This document shows positions 28,203 through 37,743 of a DNA stretch of 64,000 nucleotides, piece by piece; the first letter of the stretch is position 1, and every line of letters starts with the position of its first letter. The stretch comes from Acidobacteria bacterium Mor1. GTDB lineage: Bacteria; Acidobacteriota; Polarisedimenticolia; Polarisedimenticolales; Polarisedimenticolaceae. The notes beneath the pieces were generated by a model that saw nothing but the letters and a program-made list of their open reading frames with translations, was not told the DNA's origin and made no database searches. Both the position numbers and the translations under genes were made by a program. Location of the stretch: assembly GCA_001664505.1 (NCBI GenBank), contig CP011806.1, forward strand, positions 1,422,538-1,486,537, given 5' to 3'.

Positions 28203-28228
28203 CCGCAGCCGCCGACCGGCGGCTGCGG
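28203..28228 (+). other. Intercistronic 11-bp hairpin between wzc and ligase genes
   Basis: CCGCAGCCGCC (28203-28213), loop GACC, and the perfect complement (28218-28228), starting 11 nt after the Wzc stop. No T-run follows, so it is not a standard terminator; it could stabilise or process the mRNA or cause partial termination. Confidence 0.55.
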
Positions 28229-28264
28229 CCTCCAACTTCCATGGGCGATCGTTCGAGGAGCGAA

Positions 28265-29713
28265 TTGGGGGAGCGCGGCCACAACCTCGTGCGCACGGCG
28301 TTGCTGCTGCTCGTGCTCTGGACGCCCCTGCCCTTCGGTAGCGTCCAGCCCGGCTCGGTCCTGCTGATCCAGATCGCCTCCGCTCTGGCCTGCCTGATCG
28401 CCCTGGCCGGCACACGCCCCGAAGACCTGCGCCAGTGGATGACCGGTTGGCGCCTTCCGGCCGCCTGCTGCGCCGGAGTACTGCTCGTCGGCGGACTTCA
28501 GCTGTTGCCGGCGCCGGGTGCCTGGAGCACGCTGCTGGCCGAGCCGACCTCCAGGGCCCGCGAGTTGGTCGCTCCCTTCATCGGCGACGCGGGAGGCGCC
28601 CGCGCCCTGAGCCTCGCCCCTCTCTCGACCTGGGATGCGATGCTGCGCTTCGCCGCCTACGTCGCCGCGGGACTGGCCGCCGCCGTGGTCTTCCGCAGTG
28701 CCCGGGCGCGGCTGGCCCTGGCCGTCGCCATCGCCTCGATCGGCGCGTTCCAGGCCGCCTATGGTGCGGCCGAGTACCTGTCGGGACACCAGCACATCTT
28801 CGGCTACGCCAAGCGCTTCTATCAGGACGAGGCCTCGGGCACCTTCATCAACCGCAATCACTTCGCTGCGTACCTGACGCTGACCCTCCCCTTCTGCCTG
28901 GCGCTGGCGGTCGAGGGGCTTCAACGCCTGCGGCCGTCGCTGGGTTTCCGTGAACGGATCGCGGAGTTCGGCAAGGCGCCGTCGCTTCTGCTCGTCGGCG
29001 GCGTGGTGGCGACCGCGCTGGGCTTCATGGGCGTGGTGCTCTCCTACTCCCGGGGCGGATTGCTCGGCGCCCTCGCCGGACTGCTGGTCTTCGTCCTGCT
29101 GGAACAGCGCAGACGGAGAACCGGCCGCTTCGCCCTGGCGCTGACCCTGACGGCACTGCTGATCCCGACGCTATGGATCGGTGCGCACGAGGTGCGCGCC
29201 CCCGGCGAACGCTTCGTCCAGGGTGCCTCGAGCCTGGAATCGGGAGGGCGGCTGACCGTCTGGAAGGAGACCGCGCGGATCAGTGCGGACTACCCGGTCC
29301 TCGGCTCCGGCCTCGGCACCTTCGCCGAGGTGTTTCCCCTGTACCGGCCCGCCACGCTGGAAAAACGCTGGGGCAATGCCCATAACGATTGGCTCCAGCT
29401 CCTGGCCGAGGGGGGCCCGCCGGCTCTCGGCGCGATGCTGCTGCTGCTCGCCGTGACCCTGCGGCGGTTGCTGCGGCGCAAGGACCCGATCACCTCCGCC
29501 ATGTGCGCGGCGTTGGTCGCGATCACCCTTCAGGCGCTGTTCGAGTTTCCGTTGCGGATGCCGGCGATCGCGCTGCTGACCGCCATGATCGCGGGAGCCG
29601 CCTACGCCGTGGCGCCACTGCCCCGGATCGACACCCGGGAGGCCGGCCGCAGGCCCGGCACGGCGCCGGTTCAGCCGCTATCGCGATTCAGCCCGCGCCA
29701 GACCTCGACGTAG
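28265..29713 (+). CDS. O-antigen ligase/polymerase-like membrane protein (module 1)
   Basis: About 482 residues. The TTG at 28265 is preferred since GAGGAG lies four bases upstream; an ATG at 28241 without a site would add eight residues. It is a polytopic membrane protein with about 10-12 helices and the ligase-family signature GTFINRNHFAAYL in the central loop, plus a large periplasmic loop with WKETARISADYPVLGSGLGTF and HNDWLQLLAEGG, typical of Wzy_C/WaaL proteins that join or transfer undecaprenyl-linked glycans. It follows Wzc as in the second module. The 3' end overlaps the convergent glycosyltransferase by 43 bp. Confidence 0.88.
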   Translation: MGERGHNLVRTALLLLVLWTPLPFGSVQPGSVLLIQIASALACLIALAGTRPEDLRQWMTGWRLPAACCAGVLLVGGLQLLPAPGAWSTLLAEPTSRARELVAPFIGDAGGARALSLAPLSTWDAMLRFAAYVAAGLAAAVVFRSARARLALAVAIASIGAFQAAYGAAEYLSGHQHIFGYAKRFYQDEASGTFINRNHFAAYLTLTLPFCLALAVEGLQRLRPSLGFRERIAEFGKAPSLLLVGGVVATALGFMGVVLSYSRGGLLGALAGLLVFVLLEQRRRRTGRFALALTLTALLIPTLWIGAHEVRAPGERFVQGASSLESGGRLTVWKETARISADYPVLGSGLGTFAEVFPLYRPATLEKRWGNAHNDWLQLLAEGGPPALGAMLLLLAVTLRRLLRRKDPITSAMCAALVAITLQALFEFPLRMPAIALLTAMIAGAAYAVAPLPRIDTREAGRRPGTAPVQPLSRFSPRQTST

Positions 29714-30855
29714 CGTTGCATCTGGCGGTTCACGTCGAAGCGCTCGACGATCCAGGCCCGGTTCCGCCGGGCCATCTCCTGCCGCTGCTCCTCTCCGGCT
29801 GCCAAGAACCCCCGGATCGCCTCGGCCGCCTGTTCGATGCCGTGAGGCTCGACCACCGCGCCGGCACAGTCCGGGCCGATCAACTCGTCGATGCCGGGAG
29901 TCCGGGTCGCGACGCAGAAGAGCCCCGCGAAGAGCCCCTCCTTGATCACGTTGGGCAATCGCTCGCCGGGCTTGGTCGACATCAGCAGCATCACCCCGGC
30001 ACGAAGCAGGTGCTTCTGGACCTCGGCGCGAGGGAGGAACCCGGTGAACGTGACACGATCGGCGATGCCCCGGTCGCGGGCGAGCTGCTCCAACGCCGCC
30101 CGTTCGGGGCCGTCGCCGATCATCAGCAACCGGGCTCCCGCCGCGGACTCCCCCAGGGCGGCGAAGACCTCCAGCGCCTCGTGCATGTTCTTGGACTTGA
30201 TGAACCGGCCGACGGCGGCGATCACCGGCTCCCGCGTGACCTCGGGCCCGGGCTCGTCCACGGGAATTCCCCGGTGCACCACGTGGACCCTGGACCGCGG
30301 AGCCATCTGTTCGAGACGCTCCCGGTTGACCTCGGCATGGGTGAAGAGCGCCAGCGACTCGGCCACCGCGACCTGCGACGGCGGGTACTCCGCCTCCAGA
30401 TCGTAGGCTCCGAGAAAAACCGTGACCGGCTTGCGCGATCCCATGCCCCGCAGGGCCACCGCCACCAGCGACGGGTAGTGTCCCCAGAACAGATGCACCC
30501 GGTCGACGGGAGACCGGTGCAGCCGGGACGCGATATCGAGAGCGCGGGGGGCGAGGATCAGGCTGCGCCCCAGCAAGCCGCCGCGACAACGGGCCACCTG
30601 CCGAAACAAGCGGAAGGCAGCCAGTGGATGCCGCAGGGCGGCGCCGAAACCGCGAACGAGACTCCCGGCCCCGTTGTAGGACCGATGGAGCGGCGCGACG
30701 CCGCGCTCGACGGCGAGCTGTTCGGTATCGGACTGCGCAGGCCGGAGGCTATGCACCTCGACCTCGAGCCCCTGGGCGATCAGCGCCCGGACGTCGGAAC
30801 AGGCGAAGGTCTCCGCCCCGGCAGGGAACAGCATGGTCACGTAGGCGATCCGCAA
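29671..30855 (-). CDS. GT4-family glycosyltransferase
   Basis: 394 residues from TTG, selected because GGAGG stands eight bases upstream. GT-B fold: N-terminal IAYVTMLFPAGAETFACSD, C-terminal nucleotide-sugar domain starting VIAAVGRFIKSKNMHEAL, with LMIGDGPERAAL, VTFTGFLPRAEVQKHL and an E-x7-E-like patch (NVIKEGLFAGLFCVAT). Probably adds one sugar of the EPS repeat unit on the cytoplasmic face. It is on the opposite strand to both neighbours and overlaps the ligase gene's 3' end by 43 bp, so the two mRNAs are complementary there. Confidence 0.88.
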   Translation of the reverse strand: MRIAYVTMLFPAGAETFACSDVRALIAQGLEVEVHSLRPAQSDTEQLAVERGVAPLHRSYNGAGSLVRGFGAALRHPLAAFRLFRQVARCRGGLLGRSLILAPRALDIASRLHRSPVDRVHLFWGHYPSLVAVALRGMGSRKPVTVFLGAYDLEAEYPPSQVAVAESLALFTHAEVNRERLEQMAPRSRVHVVHRGIPVDEPGPEVTREPVIAAVGRFIKSKNMHEALEVFAALGESAAGARLLMIGDGPERAALEQLARDRGIADRVTFTGFLPRAEVQKHLLRAGVMLLMSTKPGERLPNVIKEGLFAGLFCVATRTPGIDELIGPDCAGAVVEPHGIEQAAEAIRGFLAAGEEQRQEMARRNRAWIVERFDVNRQMQRYVEVWRGLNRDSG

Positions 30856-30928
30856 GCTCGAAACCTCCGGCTGCGAGAGCAAGCTGGTATTCTAAGCGCG
30901 GCGACGAGATAAAGGGGACCCGTCACGG

Positions 30929-32773
30929 ATGTGCGGCATCGCTGGATTCCACGGGAGCCTCCCTGAGGGAGACACCCGGCAGCTGATCGAAACGATGACC
31001 GGGTCCATTCGCCACCGCGGCCCCGACGAGTCCGGCTACTTTCTTTCCCCCGAACGCTCGACCCTCCTGATCAACACCCGGCTGTCGGTCATCGACCTCG
31101 AAGGAGGGAGCCAGCCGATCAAAGCCGAGGACGGGTCGGCGGTGGTCGTCCAGAACGGCGAGATCTACAACTACCAGGAGCTGCGGGACGAACTGAAGCG
31201 GGAGGGCATGCGCTTCCGCACCCACAGCGATACCGAGGTGCTGCTCGCCGCCTATCGCCAATGGGGCCCCGGGTTCCTCGAACGGCTGCGCGGCATGTTC
31301 GCCATCGCGATCCTCGATCGCCGCAGCGGAGCCCTGCTCCTGGCCCGGGACCGGCTGGGCATCAAGCCGCTCTACATCTGCCGGCGCCCCGGCGGATTCG
31401 CGTTCTCCTCGGAGATCAACACCTTTCGCGACTGCGGCCTGACCTCGGGAGAGATCGCGCCGGAGAGCGTCGGGGACTTCCTGGCCCTGGGGGTCGTCCG
31501 CGAACCGCGCACGATCTACGCCGACGTCGAGGCGGTCGAGCCGGGCACCTACGTCACCATCGACGGGACGGGGCTGCAGAAACACCGCTACTACGAGTGG
31601 CGCCATGAGCCCGAGCAGACCGACCCGCAGACCGTTCAGGCCTGGACCCGGGAGGCGTTGGTCGCATCGATCAAGGATCACCTGGTCGCCGACATCCCGG
31701 TCTGCGCCTTCCTCAGCGGCGGCATCGACTCGGCGCTGATCGTCGCCATGGCCGCCCGGGAACTCGACGTTCGGCTGCCGACCTTCACCGTCGGCTTCGA
31801 CGATGCGGCCTACGACGAGAGCGACGCCGCCGCGGCGATCGCCTCCCACGTGGGGAGCGAGCACGCGGTGCTCCAGGTCGAGATGAAAGGGCTCGACCCG
31901 CAGGAGATCGAGGGGATCATGGATCGCTTCGGTCAGCCGTTCGGCGACATGTCGGCCATCCCGACCTACGTCCTCTGCCGCGCCGTTCGCGCCCACAGCA
32001 AGGTCGCGCTCTCGGGGGACGGCGGCGACGAGATGTTCATGGGCTACAAGCGATTCGGCTACGCCGAGGCTGCCCGGGTCGCATCGACCCGGCTGCCCCT
32101 GCGGGCCGGGCTGAGCCTGGCGTCCGGTACCCGGGCACTCGCTCCCGCATCGATCCGGCGTCCGCTGGGACGCTTCCTCGAGGTGACCCGGGCCGAAGGC
32201 AGTTCGAGAATCCTCGCGATGAACCGGCTCTTCGCTCCCGAGGAGGTCTCGGTGCAGGGAAGCCCGCTCCCCGTCGACGTGGCCGCGCCCTTCGGCTGCC
32301 GGGCCGCGGCGAACTACGCCATCCGCACCGAACTCCCCTCTCACTACCTGCGCAAGGTCGACATCTGCAGCAGCGCCGTCGCCCTGGAAGCCCGGGTCCC
32401 CTTCCTCGGTGAGTTCGTTCACCGCGTGAGCGCACGCATTCCCGACGATGTCGCCTTCTCCTGGCGGCAGAACAAGCCGATCCTGCGCCGGCTGGCCCGG
32501 GAGTACCTGCCCGAAGAGATCACCGGGTTGGCCAAGCGCGGGTTCGCCGTCCCCCTGGACACCTTGCTCGAACCGGGAGCGCTGGCCGATCTCGAGCGGC
32601 GCCTGAAACAACCGGACCGGCCGCTCCGGGAGTTCCTGCCCGCCGCGACGATCGAGACGGTAGTCGACGAGTTTTCCCGGGGACACGACCCCGCAGTCCG
32701 CAGCCGGGACGCGGTCTGCCGCCGGTTCTTCGCGGCCTGGACCCTGGACACCTGGCTCGAGCGGCGAGCCTGA
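30929..32773 (+). CDS. asnB: AsnB-type glutamine-dependent amidotransferase
   Basis: 614 residues. Class II glutamine amidotransferase: catalytic Cys2 (MCGIAGF), RHRGPDESG, NGEIYNYQELR and the aspartyl-AMP-forming domain with PP-loop FLSGGIDSALI (~262-272) and SGDGGDEMFMGY. These match asparagine synthetase B. In polysaccharide loci such proteins are often thought to amidate sugars or uronic acids, and an AsnB-like gene is a regular part of XrtA/PEP-CTERM EPS loci; both roles are possible here. AAAGGGGA lies upstream. Followed closely by a glycosyltransferase gene (8-nt gap). Confidence 0.92.
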   Translation: MCGIAGFHGSLPEGDTRQLIETMTGSIRHRGPDESGYFLSPERSTLLINTRLSVIDLEGGSQPIKAEDGSAVVVQNGEIYNYQELRDELKREGMRFRTHSDTEVLLAAYRQWGPGFLERLRGMFAIAILDRRSGALLLARDRLGIKPLYICRRPGGFAFSSEINTFRDCGLTSGEIAPESVGDFLALGVVREPRTIYADVEAVEPGTYVTIDGTGLQKHRYYEWRHEPEQTDPQTVQAWTREALVASIKDHLVADIPVCAFLSGGIDSALIVAMAARELDVRLPTFTVGFDDAAYDESDAAAAIASHVGSEHAVLQVEMKGLDPQEIEGIMDRFGQPFGDMSAIPTYVLCRAVRAHSKVALSGDGGDEMFMGYKRFGYAEAARVASTRLPLRAGLSLASGTRALAPASIRRPLGRFLEVTRAEGSSRILAMNRLFAPEEVSVQGSPLPVDVAAPFGCRAAANYAIRTELPSHYLRKVDICSSAVALEARVPFLGEFVHRVSARIPDDVAFSWRQNKPILRRLAREYLPEEITGLAKRGFAVPLDTLLEPGALADLERRLKQPDRPLREFLPAATIETVVDEFSRGHDPAVRSRDAVCRRFFAAWTLDTWLERRA

Positions 32774-32780
32774 GGACCCC

Positions 32781-34043
32781 GTGCGCGTCGTCTACCTGCA
32801 CCAGTACTTCAACACCCCGAAGGAGGAGGGCGGGACCCGCTCCTACGAACTGGCCCGCCGGCTCGTCGAACGGGGACACCAGGTGCACATGATCACCAGC
32901 CGCCGCGACGCCGAGGCGAAACGGGGCGGCTGGGAGCAGAGCGATATCGACGGCATCGACGTGCACAGGATCACGGTCCCCTACAACAACAAGATGGGGG
33001 CGGCCGGCAGGATCCGGGCGTTCCTACGCTTCTCGGTCCTGGCCGGCCTCAAGGCGATGAGCTTCGACGCCGACGTGGTGTTCGCGACCAGCACCCCGCT
33101 TACCATCGTGATCCCCGGACTGTTCGCCTCCAAGCGGCGGCGCAAGCCGATGGTCTTCGAGGTCCGGGACCTGTGGCCCGAGATCCCCATCGCCGTCGGC
33201 GCTCTGAAGAACCCGCTGATGATCGCGGCGGCCCGCCGGCTGGAGAAGATCGCCTACAACAACTCCTTCGCCGTCGTCGCCCTCTCGCCGGGGATGGCCG
33301 AGGGGGTCGCCGCCGTCGGCTACCCCCAGGAACGAATCTTCACGATTCCCAACGGCTGCGACAGGGAGCTGTTTCACGTCCCCGCCGAGCGGGGAGCAGC
33401 GTTCCGCCAGGCGCACCCGTGGCTCGGAGATCGCCCCCTGGTGCTGTACGCCGGCACCGTCGGCCACGTCAACGGTCTGGACTACATGGTCCAGCTCGCC
33501 GAGCATGTCGGCCCCATCGACCCGGAGGTCCGCTTCCTGGTCGTGGGCACCGGCAAGGAGGAGGCGCGCATTCGACGGCTCGCCGAGGAACGGGGCGTGC
33601 TCGACAAGTCCTTCTTCATGCTGCCGGCGGTCTCCAAGACCGAGATGCCCGATCTGCTGTCCGCCGCGACCCTCTCCACCTCGTTCGTGATCGACATCCC
33701 CGAAATGCGGCACAACTCGGCCAACAAGTTCTTCGACTCCATCGCCGCGGGCCGGCCGGTTGCGATCAACCACGAGGGTTGGCTGGCCGATCTGATCCGG
33801 CGACGTGAACTGGGCCTGGTCATGCCGGCGGGGGCGCCGGACCGGGCCGCCGCAGGACTGGTCGACCTGCTCCGCGACGCGCCCCGCCTCGAGAAGATGT
33901 CCCGGGCAGGCGTCGAGGCGTCCAAGACCCTGTTCGATCGCGATCGGCTGGGCGCCCAGCTGGAGCGGGTGCTGCGGGCTGCGGCGGAGCGGGCAAACCT
34001 CCCGGACCCGGGAGAACTCGCCGAGGTAACCGGAGAGCGCTAG
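32781..34043 (+). CDS. GT4-family glycosyltransferase, WbuB-like
   Basis: 420 residues from GTG with GAGGA upstream. N-terminus VVYLHQYFNTPKEEGGTRSYEL, then VFEVRDLWPEIPIAVGAL and NSFAVVALSPGMAEGV, as in WbuB/WcaI-type transferases that act on undecaprenyl-PP-linked amino sugars. The C-terminal GT-B domain has LVLYAGTVGHVNGLDYMV, FLVVGTGKEEARIRRLA and SANKFFDSIAAGRPVAIN. Its stop shares CTAG with the stop of the convergent polymerase gene. Confidence 0.9.
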   Translation: MRVVYLHQYFNTPKEEGGTRSYELARRLVERGHQVHMITSRRDAEAKRGGWEQSDIDGIDVHRITVPYNNKMGAAGRIRAFLRFSVLAGLKAMSFDADVVFATSTPLTIVIPGLFASKRRRKPMVFEVRDLWPEIPIAVGALKNPLMIAAARRLEKIAYNNSFAVVALSPGMAEGVAAVGYPQERIFTIPNGCDRELFHVPAERGAAFRQAHPWLGDRPLVLYAGTVGHVNGLDYMVQLAEHVGPIDPEVRFLVVGTGKEEARIRRLAEERGVLDKSFFMLPAVSKTEMPDLLSAATLSTSFVIDIPEMRHNSANKFFDSIAAGRPVAINHEGWLADLIRRRELGLVMPAGAPDRAAAGLVDLLRDAPRLEKMSRAGVEASKTLFDRDRLGAQLERVLRAAAERANLPDPGELAEVTGER

Positions 34044-35428
34044 CGCCCGGTTCGGGACGGCAACGGTTCTTGACCGCGGGGGTTGCCCAGCCGGATGCGA
34101 GTCCCGGTGTTGGCGAACAGCATCTCGTGTACCAGATGCAGCGCGGCGGTCACGGTCAGCAGCAGGATCGCCGAACGGATGTAGGTCACGAAGGAGGTTC
34201 GGGCGGCGAAGAGCAGCACCTGCATCATCACTCCCACCACCAGCAGGCCTACGGGCCGCCGGGCCCAGACCGCCATGGCGGTAAGCAGGCGTCCCCACAG
34301 AAATCCGACCAGCAGCGGGCCGAAGATCCACAGGTTCAGCATGCTCTCGATGACCGCGTTGAACGCGCGGCTCCCCCCTTGCCGATAGACCGCGGGGAAG
34401 TAGGTCTTGGCCGCCCACTCGGTCGGACTCAACGGACGATCCGGATAGATCGCCTTGGGCACCAGGCAGAGCGCCGCCTGGAGATAGGTCGGCCGCATCT
34501 CGGTCAACTCGGTGTGATCGACGATGTAGGCATCGGACAGCATGGCGAACCCGCCGAACTCCGAGGTCGCCGGGTTGAGCCACTTGGCGGTGAACCCGGT
34601 TTGAACGGTGGAGGTCCACTGGTCCATCGGTGTGGACCGGATCCTGCCGAACACGATCATCAGCACGATCAACGCACCGATGACCATGTAGGTGCGGAGA
34701 GCGACCGAGCGGCCGAACAGGGACACGAACATGACCCCGAAGATCACCCCGACCACCAGCTTGCGGTCGCCGATGAAGAGCATGTCCGCCCAGCCGAAGG
34801 CGCCGACGAGAGCCGCCAGGGCGTAATAGTGGCCGCGGGTTGCCGACGCGCGGCGCAGCGTCCAGGCGGCGAACACGGCGCACGCCGAGAAACCGAGCCG
34901 GAACAGATCGAGGGCCACCGACTTGTTGGCGTAGATCTCCATGCGGGAGCGCCGCACCACCGACCAGCCGTAGACCGCCTCGGCCAGGATGAAGTAGGCG
35001 AAGCAGAGCACCCCCAGCAGGATCAGGAAGGCCCAGAGAGCCCGGCGCTCACCGGTGTTCTCGACCGCCATCGGCGCCCTGCCCTTGCGCCCCTCTCCCA
35101 GACTGATCGCCACCACCAGACACAGCAGGAACAGCGTGCTGTAGTAGAGCGAGATCGATTGGCGCTGGGCATCCAGGGCCAGGGAGTTGACGTAGATCAG
35201 GGTATCGAGCGGCCCGGAGCCGGCGTAGACCCCGAACGAGAGGAAGAACAGGCTTCGCGGGTCGAAGAACCCGAACCAGCGCACCAGCAGCACGCCTCCC
35301 GCGACGTAGAACATCAGGTAGAGCAGGGCCTGAACCTGCCAGGCCCCCGCCAGACTGAGCAGCACCTGGACCACGAAGCCGAAGGCGCTGACCAGGCAGA
35401 ACAGGGCGGCTTCCTGCCCGTAGGGCAT
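34040..35428 (-). CDS. Wzy-like polysaccharide polymerase (polytopic membrane protein)
   Basis: 462 residues from the ATG at 35428, backed by AGGAAGG just upstream; an ATG at 35515, preceded by TATACT four bases away, would give 491 residues. About 11-12 membrane helices (for example ALFCLVSAFGFVVQVLLSLAG, ALWAFLILLGVLCFAYFIL, KLVVGVIFGVMFVSLFG). The large loops with AKWLNPATSEFGGFAMLSDAY and LCLVPKAIYPDRPLSPTEWAA resemble O-antigen polymerases of the oligosaccharide-repeat type (PF01901/Wzy-like). Function is inferred from topology and from lying between a glycosyltransferase and a flippase gene. Confidence 0.75.
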   Translation of the reverse strand: MPYGQEAALFCLVSAFGFVVQVLLSLAGAWQVQALLYLMFYVAGGVLLVRWFGFFDPRSLFFLSFGVYAGSGPLDTLIYVNSLALDAQRQSISLYYSTLFLLCLVVAISLGEGRKGRAPMAVENTGERRALWAFLILLGVLCFAYFILAEAVYGWSVVRRSRMEIYANKSVALDLFRLGFSACAVFAAWTLRRASATRGHYYALAALVGAFGWADMLFIGDRKLVVGVIFGVMFVSLFGRSVALRTYMVIGALIVLMIVFGRIRSTPMDQWTSTVQTGFTAKWLNPATSEFGGFAMLSDAYIVDHTELTEMRPTYLQAALCLVPKAIYPDRPLSPTEWAAKTYFPAVYRQGGSRAFNAVIESMLNLWIFGPLLVGFLWGRLLTAMAVWARRPVGLLVVGVMMQVLLFAARTSFVTYIRSAILLLTVTAALHLVHEMLFANTGTRIRLGNPRGQEPLPSRTGR

Positions 35429-35546
35429 CGCCTTCCTGAGTGTTCCCGCGTGGGTCAAACTCGATCCTCCCCCGGCCAGGCTCCTGGACGGATCCGTGGC
35501 CCCGTTACCCGACATAAGAAGTATAGGTTCGGCACGCGGCCTTGCG

Positions 35547-36971
35547 TCAACCTCGGAGCCCTGCGAGCTGCCGCAGGGCGTCGGAGCGCTCCCCCGGGCT
35601 GAACAGGAGCCACAACCCACCGGCCCCGAGGGCGATCTCGAGCACCAGGGTAGGCAGCCAGGCCGGAGTCATCCAGGTCACGGCGCCGAACAGCGCGAAG
35701 ATCGCCACCAGAAAGATGCCCAGCCGGGCCCTGAGCGGGCCCTCGACCGCCGGCGAGAGGTGCTGCAGGCGTCGCAGGGTGACGCCGCAGATCAGGACGT
35801 CCGCGAAGCGTCCGCAGAGGAACATCAGCGCCGCCCCGATCAGTCCGTGGTGGAGCACCAGGAACGGGCCCGCCACCGCCATGACCACCAGCCCCGCCGC
35901 GAAGCACCAGGTCTGGGTGGAGAAGTCTCCCAGGGCGTTCAGCAGCGCCGGGCCGAAGTAGCCCACGGTCTGGACCGTCACGGCGATCACCACGACCCGG
36001 ATGATCCCGTGGTGGGGTGCGTACTCCGGACCGAAGAGCAGGCCGGAGAGCTCCCGCGACCAGAAGAAGGCCGGGAAGGACACCAGGACCTGGAACAGCA
36101 CCGTCCCGCGCAGGATCAGGCTGTAGCGGGAGAGCTGGGACGGGTCGAGTTCCGCCGAGAGATGCGGGAACACGGCGCGGCTGACCACCGCCGCGATCAG
36201 GTTCAGCCGGACGGTGATGCCGTGATGCGCCGCGTAGAGCCCAAAGGCGGAGACACCGAGGAAGGTGGTGACGAAGAACCCGTCGAGGGTCGAGGCGAAT
36301 GCCGCGATGGCCTGGAACAACAGCAGCGGGCCGACCCGGGGATAGAGCCAACGCAGGCTCTCCGCCGTCTCCCCCGGCCCGCTCGCCTCCTCCACCGGGC
36401 CGAGACCCGCCGCCAGCTGCCGGAAGCCCAGCAGCATGGCGACGAAGATCACCAGCGTGGCGAAGGCGTAGTGGGTGACGTCGTCGGAGCGATAGGACCA
36501 GGCGGCGAAGAACAGGTAGATCGTGGCGATGCCCAGACTGCGGACCACCTGGACCAACCCCACCCGGTGCTCGGCGATCAGGACGCCCGCGTAGGGAGAG
36601 GACAGCAGCCAGCAGGCCACCGCCGCCGCGATCAACAGCGACTCGGGCCATCCGTAGTCGCCGAGCCCGAACGCCTGGGTCGCCAGGAGCGATGCGCCGA
36701 ATCCGATCGAGGCCAGGATCGCCCCGACCGACTGTCCTGCGCGGATCACCGGCCGCCGCCGCCCTCGAGAATGGAGCAGCTTGACCAGGGGCAGGCGGAT
36801 GCCGTCCAGGGCCGCGGCCAGGTTGACCAGCATCAAGATGAAGGTGAGCTGGCCGAAACGATCGGTGGGGACGTTGCGGCTGAGGATCGGAAGCGCGATG
36901 AGCGAACTGACGGCGGCGGCGGCGAGAGCGAACCCGCTCATGCCCACATTTCGGATGACGCTCTTGAACAC
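35547..36971 (-). CDS. Wzx-type oligosaccharide flippase
   Basis: 474 residues from GTG, where GGAG stands seven bases upstream. About 12-14 membrane helices in MATE/MOP-like arrangement; N-terminal MSGFALAAAAVSSLIALPIL and RFGQLTFILMLVNLAAALD match polysaccharide-biosynthesis flippases, which move undecaprenyl-PP-linked repeat units across the inner membrane. The motif GLYAAHHGITVRLNLIAAVV and LLFGPEY also fit. Lies upstream of the polymerase gene on the same strand. Confidence 0.88.
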   Translation of the reverse strand: MFKSVIRNVGMSGFALAAAAVSSLIALPILSRNVPTDRFGQLTFILMLVNLAAALDGIRLPLVKLLHSRGRRRPVIRAGQSVGAILASIGFGASLLATQAFGLGDYGWPESLLIAAAVACWLLSSPYAGVLIAEHRVGLVQVVRSLGIATIYLFFAAWSYRSDDVTHYAFATLVIFVAMLLGFRQLAAGLGPVEEASGPGETAESLRWLYPRVGPLLLFQAIAAFASTLDGFFVTTFLGVSAFGLYAAHHGITVRLNLIAAVVSRAVFPHLSAELDPSQLSRYSLILRGTVLFQVLVSFPAFFWSRELSGLLFGPEYAPHHGIIRVVVIAVTVQTVGYFGPALLNALGDFSTQTWCFAAGLVVMAVAGPFLVLHHGLIGAALMFLCGRFADVLICGVTLRRLQHLSPAVEGPLRARLGIFLVAIFALFGAVTWMTPAWLPTLVLEIALGAGGLWLLFSPGERSDALRQLAGLRG

Positions 36972-37119
36972 CGATTCGCTCCAGCGCGACCGCCAACGGC
37001 GCCCATTCCGCCCGAGGGATGGAGGAGGATACACCGCACCCGGCCCGGCGCGCCGTGATATCCTGACAAGGAGAGCGGTAGGCGGGAAGAGTCCGTACCC
37101 CTGGAGCGGAATACGACGC

Positions 37120-37743
37120 GTGCAAGTCTATCGGCCCTGGCTCAAGCGCCCCGTGGATGTCTGCCTGTCCCTCATGGTTTTGATCGCCGCCGGGCCGCTG
37201 CTCCTGATCACCTGGCTCCTGGTCAGGTTCCGCCTAGGCAGCCCCGCGTTCTTCCGGCAAGCCCGTCCGGGACTCGACGGGCGTCCCTTCGAACTGCTCA
37301 AGTTCCGCACCATGACCGATGCCCGAGATGCCGAAGGACAACTGCTGCCCGACGCCGAACGGCTGACTCCCTTCGGACAGGCGTTGCGGGCCACGAGCCT
37401 CGACGAACTCCCCGAGCTGATCAACGTCCTGCGCGGCGAGATGAGCCTGGTGGGTCCGCGGCCGCTCCTGACCGACTACCTGCCCCTCTACAGCGATCAT
37501 CACGCTCGCCGGCACGAGGTTCGTCCGGGCATCACCGGCTGGGCCCAGGTCAACGGCCGCAATGCCGTGCCCTGGAACGAGCGTCTCGACATGGACGTCT
37601 GGTACGTCGAAAACGTGAGCCTCACCCTCGACCTGCGCATTATGTTTCTCACCGCCGCGACACTGGTAACGCGGCGCGGAATTTCAGCCGACAACCACGC
37701 GACCATGCCGCGCTTCACGGGGTCCGAGAACTGCGATGAGTGA
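37120..37743 (+). CDS. Initiating phosphoglycosyl transferase, PglC/WcaJ-C type
   Basis: 207 residues from GTG. The small monotopic form: one N-terminal re-entrant helix (KRPVDVCLSLMVLIAAGPLLL), then FRQARPGLDGRPFELLKFRTM, DELPELINVLRGEMSLVGPRP and RPGITGWAQVNGRN. It transfers a sugar-1-phosphate to undecaprenyl phosphate, the first step of repeat-unit synthesis. Size and motifs are those of PglC, which uses UDP-diNAc-bacillosamine, and a dehydratase and aminotransferase follow directly. It overlaps the aminotransferase start by 8 nt. Confidence 0.92.
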   Translation: MQVYRPWLKRPVDVCLSLMVLIAAGPLLLITWLLVRFRLGSPAFFRQARPGLDGRPFELLKFRTMTDARDAEGQLLPDAERLTPFGQALRATSLDELPELINVLRGEMSLVGPRPLLTDYLPLYSDHHARRHEVRPGITGWAQVNGRNAVPWNERLDMDVWYVENVSLTLDLRIMFLTAATLVTRRGISADNHATMPRFTGSENCDE

